This document shows positions 6,655-12,711 of a stretch of DNA of 12,711 nt, one piece after another. A program made the position numbers and the translations under genes. The DNA is taken from positions 1 through 12,711 of the forward strand of contig JAVCCT010000386.1 of the NCBI GenBank assembly GCA_030765325.1, in the 5' to 3' direction. The DNA is from Candidatus Stygibacter frigidus. Its GTDB lineage: Bacteria; Cloacimonadota; Cloacimonadia; Cloacimonadales; TCS61. The notes beneath the pieces were generated by a model, which searched no databases, was not told the origin of the DNA, and saw nothing but the letters and a program-made list of their open reading frames with translations. Numbering within the stretch: the stretch's first letter is position 1; every line of letters begins with the position of its first letter.

Positions 6655-8427
6655 TTATTTATTAAGGAATTTATCAATTCCCCTGGCAGCATTATGACCA
6701 TCTGCTATGGCAGAGATGGCATCAGCAGTGGGGTTTGCAATATCACCACCAGCAAATATCTTTGGTTCAGAAGTCTGACAGTCAGCATTTAAAACAACTT
6801 TCCCTCTTTTAAATTTGATTTTGCTTTCAAATTCAGGCGTGAGGAAAGCATAATCACCACCTTGACCAATAGCAGAAATTACTGAATCGACTTCACGGGA
6901 TTGGAAATCTCCTTCGATGGCAACAGGAGAAGGTCTTGAGTCGCCTTCTTTAGCGATCATCTTTGCATTATTCCAGTAGAACCTAAGTTTACCATTATCA
7001 GATTTCTCTATTTTCAATGGGATTGCCTGAGTAATAAATTCCACCTTTTCATCATGTGCTTCAAGAATTTCTTCTGCATCAGCCGGCATATCTTCTTCTC
7101 TTCTGCGATAGATAATTGTAGAAGAAGCTCCTAACCTTAGTGCTGTTCTGGCTGCATCCATAGCGACATTTCCACCACCGATCACTACAACACTATTTCC
7201 TATTTCTGGTTTGATACCCTTAGTGACATCGTCCAGAATTTGCAAACCAGAGAATACTCCGGGCAGATCTTCACCCTCAATAGCCATTTTATAGGGATCA
7301 GAAAGACCTGTAGAAAAGAATACTGCATCATAATTATTATAAAGTTCAGAAAATTGAGTATCTGTTCCGATTCTATTGCCAAGCTTAAATTCTACTCCCA
7401 GTTCCATGATATAATTAATATCCTGATCAAGCTGGTCATAAGGCATCCTGTATTCCGGCACGCCGTAGCGGATCATACCACCAGGAAGCTTGCTGGATTC
7501 ATAAATAGTTACACTATATCCGGCAGTAACCAGATAATATGCTGCACTTAATCCACCAGGACCAGAACCTATAATGGCGACTTTCTTACCATTAGGTTTA
7601 AATTCATCTTTCAATATATTCTTGAAATCAGAATCATCAATCTGGTCAACAATATATCTTTTCAGCCAGCGAATTGCCAGAGGGTCACCTTTCACTCCTA
7701 TCGAACAGGCATCTTCACAAAGATGTGTACAAATCCTGCCACAAGTTGCCGGCATGGGGTTTGTATCATATAGCAGTCTGATAGCTTCATTAAGGTCATC
7801 TTCTCTGATTGCTCTGATATAATCAGGAATATCCATATGAGCCGGGCATGAAGCTACGCATAAGCCGCATTCCACACAGCGCTGGGCTTCCTTGATGGCT
7901 TCATCTTTACTATATCCTTTCACGATCTCCAGAAATGATTTCTTACTTTCATTCAAAGGCATAACAGGCATTTCTATTCTATCTAAATTCAGCAAAGTGT
8001 AATTATCATGTTGAGCATATCCTTCAGAAATATCTTTCCAGGCTTTTGATTCTGCACCAGGAACAAACCTGAATGCCTCAGGATCAGTATCTATCCAGAT
8101 ATATTCATTTGACATTTTAAGTGAACCAGTAGTGCATATATCCACGCAGAGGGCACACCAGCAGCAGCGACCATAATCTATCTGAGGGCGCAATCCGCTA
8201 TCAGTCAAAGTAGTTTCAATATCTTGTACTGGAACCATATCAATGGCAGCATTCTGGCAAATGGCTTCACATGAACCACAACCAATGCATTTGACCATAT
8301 CATTCTGGTGAAAACCGCGGTAACGAGGTGCTCCGGGGCGTTCTTCCAGAGGTTTTCGGGTAGTAAACGGCTTGTCAAAAGCACGCTTCCAAACATAAAA
8401 TGGGGAGAGAAAATCTTTTAATTTCAT
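6655..8427 (-). CDS. NuoI-like ferredoxin fused to GltD/NfnB-like FAD/NAD(P)H oxidoreductase (Mbx-type N subunit)
   Basis: This 590-residue fusion is the last gene of the operon. Residues 1-110 are a NuoI/MbxN-like subunit with two 4Fe-4S motifs: Cys47/50/53/57 and Cys88/91/94/98, plus an extra Cys89. A linker (about 115-165) leads to a Fer4_20-type helical domain with Cys184/187/190/194 and Cys229/233/237/241. The FAD site GSGPGG is at 287-292, and the second dinucleotide site GGGNVAMD is at 417-424. The latter is followed by Arg441-443 (YRRREEDMPA), which in GltD-like proteins favours NADPH. The C-terminal FAD motif AGGDIANPTADA is at 559-570. The protein would pass electrons between NAD(P)H and the iron-sulfur chain of the membrane complex. 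There is no glutamate synthase large subunit here, so a glutamate synthase role is unlikely. The start has GAGAGG over the stop of the NuoD-like gene. Confidence 0.9.
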   Translation of the reverse strand: MKLKDFLSPFYVWKRAFDKPFTTRKPLEERPGAPRYRGFHQNDMVKCIGCGSCEAICQNAAIDMVPVQDIETTLTDSGLRPQIDYGRCCWCALCVDICTTGSLKMSNEYIWIDTDPEAFRFVPGAESKAWKDISEGYAQHDNYTLLNLDRIEMPVMPLNESKKSFLEIVKGYSKDEAIKEAQRCVECGLCVASCPAHMDIPDYIRAIREDDLNEAIRLLYDTNPMPATCGRICTHLCEDACSIGVKGDPLAIRWLKRYIVDQIDDSDFKNILKDEFKPNGKKVAIIGSGPGGLSAAYYLVTAGYSVTIYESSKLPGGMIRYGVPEYRMPYDQLDQDINYIMELGVEFKLGNRIGTDTQFSELYNNYDAVFFSTGLSDPYKMAIEGEDLPGVFSGLQILDDVTKGIKPEIGNSVVVIGGGNVAMDAARTALRLGASSTIIYRRREEDMPADAEEILEAHDEKVEFITQAIPLKIEKSDNGKLRFYWNNAKMIAKEGDSRPSPVAIEGDFQSREVDSVISAIGQGGDYAFLTPEFESKIKFKRGKVVLNADCQTSEPKIFAGGDIANPTADAISAIADGHNAARGIDKFLNK

Positions 8428-8432
8428 CTATA

Positions 8433-9599
8433 TTACCTCTCAATTTCAGGTGGATAGGTATGTAATGATACCATCAGACCTGCCATATCGGCTATATTTA
8501 CATTAACTGCCAGATGGGGGAGTAGTGACATGGCATGAGTGTAACTGGGTCCTCTCACATATACCCGGCGGGGATAGCCACTGCCATCAGATACCACATA
8601 ATAACCATATTCTCCCCGGGTAGATTCCGCTTTCACATAGGTTTCTCCATGTGGTATTTTCCAATTGAGCACATTGGGCAGGTTATAATGATAATTATCA
8701 CCAGCAGGCATTTTTTTCATGATCTGACGGATCAGGTCAATAGATTGCCACATTTCCTTCCAGCGCAGATAAGTGCGGTTATAGGCATCAGAATAGTCCA
8801 TCGTAAGTATCTCAAAATCAAGTTGATCATAGATAAGATATGGTTCATCCTTTCTTAGATCACGCGCCAGTCCGGCAGCTCGGGCGTTAGGACCCACAAT
8901 GCCATATTTATCTACCATCTCAGGAGTGATAACTCCCAGATCCTTGGCTCGCATTTTAAAAACTATATTGTTGAATAAGACAATATCTATATCCCTGAGT
9001 ATCTTTTCTGTTTTAACCAGCTCTTCTTCTAAATGTTTATCCCATCCAGTGGGAAGATCATCTCTAACTCCACCAGGAACAATGTACATGTGATAAACTC
9101 TACCGCCAGATAGTTCTTCAAAGAGATCAAGGATAAAATCACGCTGAGCTATAGCCCATTGCGCTACTGTACCCATCCCGAATGCACCGGATTGACCACC
9201 TATCCACATCAGGAAACTTGCCAGACGTGAAAGCTCAAGAGTTAATGTTCTCAGCCATTTTGCCTTTTCAGGTATTTCTATTCCAGCCAGTTCTTCCGCA
9301 GCAGCAGCCAGCAGATATTCATTCGTATCTGGTTCAGGAACGCAAATCCTGCATACAATCGGAAAGCATTGAATAAAGCGGCGACGTTCCATAAGCTTTT
9401 CAAATCCACGGTGCAGATAACCTACATGAGTTGTGAGATCAATAACTTCATCACCACTGATAATCAGTTCCAAAGCCATATTACCAGTTACACCAGGATG
9501 CTGAGGACCCTGCCATACTTTGATATATTTACCACTATCAAGATCAAACCGGGCTTTGCCATCAATTACAGGAGGAAATTTACTTCTATCAGTTTTCAT
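8433..9599 (-). CDS. nuoD: NuoD/hydrogenase large subunit-like protein lacking the NiFe site (MbxL-like)
   Basis: This 388-residue protein belongs to the complex I 49-kDa/NiFe large subunit family. GPQHPG (31-36), HVGYLHRGFEKL (58-69), the LELSRLASFLMWIG helix (121-134) and terminal ADMAG...PEIER (370-388) align with NuoD without gaps. The hydrogenase N-terminal motif RxCGxC reads R84-I-C86-V-P-E89, and the C-terminal DPCxxC region reads H380-T-Y-P-P-E385. Only one of four NiFe ligands therefore remains, with an extra Cys83. The complex I quinone-site Tyr (DRxDY) is Val87, though His34 is kept. It is probably neither a hydrogenase nor a typical quinone reductase; an MbxL-like role is likely, and the acceptor is unknown. 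It partners the NuoB- and NuoC-like subunits. A strong AAGGAGG sits in the end of the upstream gene, whose TAG directly precedes this ATG. Confidence 0.9.
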   Translation of the reverse strand: MKTDRSKFPPVIDGKARFDLDSGKYIKVWQGPQHPGVTGNMALELIISGDEVIDLTTHVGYLHRGFEKLMERRRFIQCFPIVCRICVPEPDTNEYLLAAAAEELAGIEIPEKAKWLRTLTLELSRLASFLMWIGGQSGAFGMGTVAQWAIAQRDFILDLFEELSGGRVYHMYIVPGGVRDDLPTGWDKHLEEELVKTEKILRDIDIVLFNNIVFKMRAKDLGVITPEMVDKYGIVGPNARAAGLARDLRKDEPYLIYDQLDFEILTMDYSDAYNRTYLRWKEMWQSIDLIRQIMKKMPAGDNYHYNLPNVLNWKIPHGETYVKAESTRGEYGYYVVSDGSGYPRRVYVRGPSYTHAMSLLPHLAVNVNIADMAGLMVSLHTYPPEIER

Positions 9600-10139
9600 C
9601 TATTTATCCTCCTTCTTATTTGGGTAAAGCTTCTGCTTCATATATTCACGCGGGTCATATGTTTTGCGACCTGGACGTGGAAAATATGTCTTCTCAGAAT
9701 ATTCCTTAGTATCAAAGTCCCTTCTCATGGGGGGAATATCATCCCAGCCTTCCAAAGCAAAACCATCATCAATCCCTGGGCTCCCTGGAAAATCTATTCC
9801 GAACATCTCCCGCAGTTCACGTTGATACACCTCCACCTGTTTCCAAAGATGATGCACTGAAACCATAACAGGTTGAGTGCGATCCAGCAGTACCCTTAAT
9901 CCCAGGTCAGTATTGGTCACATAATTATGCAGCATATAGGTGAGTTGGAATTTTTCTATCTCAGGATAATCCACAGCTGTGATAAAAGCAAGATGAGTGT
10001 AATTCTCATAATCTCTGAGCCAGGTAAGTACATCAGGTAGTCGGTTTTTCTCGATTGTCACAAATGCCTGATTATCACGTCTAATCTGTATCGGTTCAAT
10101 TGCATATCGATCTATAAGTTTATTTATTATTTCCTGCAT
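9600..10139 (-). CDS. nuoC: NuoC-like 30-kDa subunit (MbxK-like)
   Basis: This 179-residue protein has the 30-kDa family core VEVYQRELREMFGIDFPG (about 102-119) followed by GWDDIPPMRRDF (131-142), the conserved connection between NuoC and NuoD. The N-terminal alpha/beta part (1-95) has normal length, and a short charged tail follows. It carries no cofactor; in the family it scaffolds the peripheral arm. It is separate from NuoD here, as in Mbx-type clusters, and not fused. The ATG at 10137-10139 is preceded by AGGAGA, 8 bases after the stop of the NuoB-like gene. Its own last codons contain the Shine-Dalgarno site of the NuoD-like gene, suggesting translational coupling. Confidence 0.92.
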   Translation of the reverse strand: MQEIINKLIDRYAIEPIQIRRDNQAFVTIEKNRLPDVLTWLRDYENYTHLAFITAVDYPEIEKFQLTYMLHNYVTNTDLGLRVLLDRTQPVMVSVHHLWKQVEVYQRELREMFGIDFPGSPGIDDGFALEGWDDIPPMRRDFDTKEYSEKTYFPRPGRKTYDPREYMKQKLYPNKKEDK

Positions 10140-10147
10140 GGTCTCTC

Positions 10148-10780
10148 CTACCAGTTATAGTCTGGCATATTCCAGTCTTTTACGATCTTTTTCTGATTAG
10201 CTTTATACCAGTCAAAGTTGTTGGCATATTCATTTTGACCATCAGTTTTTTCTTCTCTGATCAGTGTTTTGAGTTTGTTAAAACCAGCAATAAGAGCTTC
10301 TGGACGGGGCATACAGCCCGTGATATAAATATCTACAGGCAGATAGTGATCAAGCCGATTGATGGTATTATAGCTATCCCAATACATCCCGCCATTGATA
10401 GTACAGCTTCCCAGAGCTATCACAAATTTAGGCCCCTGCATCTGCTCATAACTTCGGATCACCCTCTTAAGGGTTTTCACACTCATATATCCACCGATCA
10501 CAAATACTCCTGCCTGGCGGGGAGTCGGTCTGGGGGCTAGTCCCCAGCGAAACATATCAAAGCGTGCCGTCATCAAAGGACGCAGCTCAATAGCTCCGCA
10601 ACCGGTTCCATAGCCTAATATCCATAAAGAATTTGCTCTTGCCCAATTCAAGAATTTCTCCACATATTTCCCTAAGGGTTTATATGATTGAGGACGGGCA
10701 TCACAAAAAAGAGCTTTTTCGTGTTCTGCCAGCCCATCGTTTGCCAGTTTCGGTTTGGTTTTAATTTCTTTGTTATCCAT
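10148..10780 (-). CDS. nuoB: NuoB-like iron-sulfur subunit with an altered N2-type cluster site (MbxJ-like)
   Basis: This 210-residue protein matches NuoB/hydrogenase small subunits. GYGTGCGAIELRPLMTARFD (56-75) corresponds to the GLACCAVEMM region of complex I. LGSCTINGGMYWDSY (123-137) and YITGCMPRPEAL (152-163) supply Cys126 and Cys156. Where complex I has tandem cysteines, this protein has Cys61-Gly62, so three of the four usual N2 ligands remain. Another cysteine, Cys26, lies in the N-terminal extension. It would carry the terminal cluster facing the NuoD-like active site. TAAGGAG overlapping the stop of the NuoH-like gene drives its ATG at 10778-10780. The C-terminus after about 175 is charged and family-variable. 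Confidence 0.92.
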   Translation of the reverse strand: MDNKEIKTKPKLANDGLAEHEKALFCDARPQSYKPLGKYVEKFLNWARANSLWILGYGTGCGAIELRPLMTARFDMFRWGLAPRPTPRQAGVFVIGGYMSVKTLKRVIRSYEQMQGPKFVIALGSCTINGGMYWDSYNTINRLDHYLPVDIYITGCMPRPEALIAGFNKLKTLIREEKTDGQNEYANNFDWYKANQKKIVKDWNMPDYNW

Positions 10781-10789
10781 TACAACTCC

Positions 10790-11704
10790 TTATAAATATG
10801 CGACAATAATCACGGCTAATATACCCAGGATAGTGGGAACACCAAGGAAAAATCGGATTGACTGTTCCGTTCTGAAACGTGGGAAAGCAGCCCCGATTAT
10901 CACAGTGATCATATATATTAAAAATGTTTTCAGGATCATTATTGCCAGGTTAGTAGCTCCACCAAAATACAGGTTCATAAATAACGCCAGTTTAGCTATA
11001 TTAAAAAGTCCCCGGTTTGTCTGCAATAATCCCAGAAAGTTACTGTGATATTCAGTTGGTGGTCCTATGGGTATTTCCTGAGGCGCTATCACAATACTGA
11101 AAGGATTATGCATATTCATCCCTTGCAGTGAAATAAGAGCTGCAATAGTTGCCAGTGGATTAGTGATCAATGTCCAATTGAGAATTCCACCCTGCTGAGC
11201 AGTTACTATATCAGTAATATTCAAGGTTCCATACTGTATTACCAGTGAGATGATGGAAAGGGCAAAAGGCAATTCAAAGGCAGTCATTTGACTTAGTCCA
11301 CGAGCTACACCAATTGCACTGTAGGGATGCCCACTTTCTCCTGCTCCCAATGCCATCCCAAGCTGACCGAAAAAGATGAAATACATCACCAGAAAAAGGT
11401 CGCCTGCGAAACTGAAATTGCCAAAGAGAGTTGAGCCAAAGATGAAAGGTATAAAAAGGAAAGTTCCCATGCCGCCGGCAATTCGGAAGACTGGTCCCAG
11501 AAAATACATGATACCATGGCTGATGGAAGTGCGTCTGGCATTATTCTTAATAATATCCACGATAGGCTGCCAGACAGGAGGACCAAAGCGTCCATGTGCT
11601 CTGGCAACAACTTTCATCGCAATTCCTCCCAGTAGTAATCCCCAGATAGTTGCTACACTTAATGATATAAAAGCATATATGATTTTGATTATGAGTCCAT
11701 CCAT
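10790..11704 (-). CDS. nuoH: NuoH-like membrane subunit (MbxM-like)
   Basis: This 304-residue, very hydrophobic protein has about eight membrane segments. Signature loops of the NuoH/HycD/EchB family are present: HGRFGPPVWQPIVDIIKNN (37-55), ARGLSQMTAFELPFALS with Glu144 (134-150), and APQEIPIGPPTEYHSNFLGLL (207-227). The family connects the peripheral redox arm to the antiporter-like subunits and relays the conformational or charge signal to ion channels. The length fits family norms. The gene begins 1 base after the antiporter stop, with GGGGGTG upstream of the ATG at 11702-11704. Family knowledge does not decide between H+ and Na+ as the ion moved. Confidence 0.92.
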   Translation of the reverse strand: MDGLIIKIIYAFISLSVATIWGLLLGGIAMKVVARAHGRFGPPVWQPIVDIIKNNARRTSISHGIMYFLGPVFRIAGGMGTFLFIPFIFGSTLFGNFSFAGDLFLVMYFIFFGQLGMALGAGESGHPYSAIGVARGLSQMTAFELPFALSIISLVIQYGTLNITDIVTAQQGGILNWTLITNPLATIAALISLQGMNMHNPFSIVIAPQEIPIGPPTEYHSNFLGLLQTNRGLFNIAKLALFMNLYFGGATNLAIMILKTFLIYMITVIIGAAFPRFRTEQSIRFFLGVPTILGILAVIIVAYL

Positions 11705-11705
11705 A

Positions 11706-12711
11706 TTAATTCACCCCCAGGAGAGTATATAAGATAACAATATAAATAATGATATGAAGAGCATAGGTCTGACCGTTTCCAGTATAGATATTTCTTACAG
11801 TTGCTGAAACGGAATGAAACCATTCTGCAACACCATTCCAGAAATTCGTAACCTGCTGTTTTACCAGGAAGCCTAATGCTTTCTGGTAATGACTAAAAAA
11901 GTTATAGGCGAAATGAGTTGTTTCTGGTCTATCTGGACGTTCAGCAGCATATACGATATTGAACTGCTCAACCTTTTGCACCATATTAACCCGTACAAGC
12001 AGCCAGATAAGGGGAACCATAAATACTCCCATAGTGACCATCATAACTGCATTACCATTCCAGTAACCCAAGGTTGATATCACTTTATAACCTTCCCAGT
12101 TGATCGAAGATACAAACTGAGTATCCACTGCTGCCATTATAGGTTTCAAAATCAGATTTGGGAATGTGGATACTGCCATGATAGCTCCAATAAATATTAC
12201 CTGAGGAATCAGATACCACAGTGAAGCTTCTTTTATTTCTCTATACTTTGCCTTTAATTGACCAAGGAATATGGTGTGAATAAGCCTGAATAGATAAAGG
12301 AAAGCCACAGCACCAGCAAAGAATGAAAGTCCTGCCTGTAAATACCAGCCTTTTTCTAAAAGAGCAGTATAAAGCAGCCATTTTCCACCAAAACCGGATA
12401 AGGGAGGTACACCAGATACAGCGATAATTGCAATCAATACTGTGATGAATGTCATGGGCATCTTTTTGATCAGTCCACCCATTTCATACATTTTTGTGGT
12501 TCCAACCCTTGAAATCAATCCAGCTACTGCCAGAAAAAGCATCCCTTTAAAGAATAGATGCGTTACTGACATATAAAGAGCAGTTGTCCAGCCAAGATGT
12601 GAAAGCAGGGATACTGAAAGTATCATATATCCAAGCTGACTCATGGAAGAATAAGCCAGAAGGTATTTGATATCCTCCTGAAATACTGCCATCAATGCAC
12701 CAAAAAATGCC
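11706..12711 (-). CDS. NuoN/NuoM/MrpD-like antiporter subunit, 3' part (cut by window edge)
   Basis: The reading frame is open to the right edge and continues AFFGALMAVFQEDIK, so the true start is outside the window. About 334 C-terminal residues are visible. Counting from the TTG codon at 12695, conserved elements are LLAYSSMSQLGYM (12-24), THLFFKGMLF with a membrane Lys50 (45-54), and GVPPLSGFGGKW with Lys105 (95-106); these lysines belong to the proton path in the family. After about residue 235 comes a polar, partly amphipathic stretch of some 65 residues, then YTGNGQTYALH and a final membrane helix. That tail resembles the lateral-helix extension of antiporter subunits that clamp the membrane arm. 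Being next to the NuoH-like gene, it matches the H' position of Mbx operons. Confidence 0.9.
   Translation of the reverse strand, partial: AFFGALMAVFQEDIKYLLAYSSMSQLGYMILSVSLLSHLGWTTALYMSVTHLFFKGMLFLAVAGLISRVGTTKMYEMGGLIKKMPMTFITVLIAIIAVSGVPPLSGFGGKWLLYTALLEKGWYLQAGLSFFAGAVAFLYLFRLIHTIFLGQLKAKYREIKEASLWYLIPQVIFIGAIMAVSTFPNLILKPIMAAVDTQFVSSINWEGYKVISTLGYWNGNAVMMVTMGVFMVPLIWLLVRVNMVQKVEQFNIVYAAERPDRPETTHFAYNFFSHYQKALGFLVKQQVTNFWNGVAEWFHSVSATVRNIYTGNGQTYALHIIIYIVILYTLLGVN

Noticed and set aside
6655..8427. Calling the last operon gene a glutamate synthase small subunit
   Set aside because: The GltD-like part is fused to a NuoI-type ferredoxin and encoded with complex I-like subunits; no GltB is present in the window.
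9369..9860. 163-codon open frame on the plus strand across the NuoC/NuoD junction
   Set aside because: It is antisense to two well-supported complex I-type subunits and shows no domain of its own.
8433..10780. Calling the complex a NiFe group 4 hydrogenase
   Set aside because: Three of the four NiFe cysteine positions are occupied by Glu, Tyr and Glu, so NiFe binding is not supported.
1..12711. CRISPR arrays, tRNA or rRNA genes, transposases
   Set aside because: I saw no regularly spaced repeats, no tRNA-like cloverleaf sequence, no rRNA motif and no transposase signature in any frame.

Overview
This AT-rich window (visibly well under half G+C) looks like a chromosomal piece of an anaerobic Gram-negative bacterium of the Fibrobacterota-Chlorobiota-Bacteroidota (FCB) group. 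Candidatus Cloacimonadota is my best guess. The reasons are a secreted C10 peptidase ending in an NPFNPTTTI-type FlgD/T9SS-like sorting domain, a DUF2851 protein, a PDZ/outer-membrane-barrel protein, and an Mbx-like (complex I-related) operon with a ferredoxin-flavoprotein fusion. The phylum is inference; the family assignments come from motifs seen in the translations.

Layout. Positions 1-58 hold the probable tail of a plus-strand gene that enters from outside. Positions 55-1371 (minus) encode an exported coiled-coil/PDZ/beta-barrel protein. A 541-base divergent intergenic region (1372-1912) contains a Fur-box-like palindrome, candidate promoters on both strands and a cluster of short inverted and direct repeats. 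DUF2851 (1913-3259, plus) and a C10 cysteine peptidase (3377-5386, plus) follow. An AAA+/DUF4143 ATPase (5390-6508, minus) converges on the peptidase gene, and its leader carries nested repeats.

Positions 6655-12711 (minus) form one tightly packed operon read from the right edge towards a strong intrinsic terminator at 6602-6634. Its order is antiporter subunit (cut by the window edge), NuoH-like, NuoB-like, NuoC-like, NuoD-like, and a NuoI-like ferredoxin fused to a GltD/NfnB-like FAD/NAD(P)H oxidoreductase. Junctions are 1-9 bases, and most Shine-Dalgarno sites sit at or over the stop codon of the preceding gene.

The order antiporter-H-B-C-D-I matches the Mbh/Mbx type of membrane complex (H'-M-J-K-L-N) and not a classical nuoA-N operon. 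The NuoD-like subunit keeps only one of the four cysteines that bind NiFe in group 4 hydrogenases, and it also lacks the complex I quinone-site tyrosine. The NuoB-like subunit has one cysteine where complex I has a tandem pair. With the last subunit carrying its own FAD and NAD(P)H modules, I infer an ion-translocating complex that exchanges electrons between NAD(P)H, ferredoxin and/or an unknown acceptor. It is probably neither a hydrogenase nor an ordinary quinone reductase. This operon is the most interesting item in the window.
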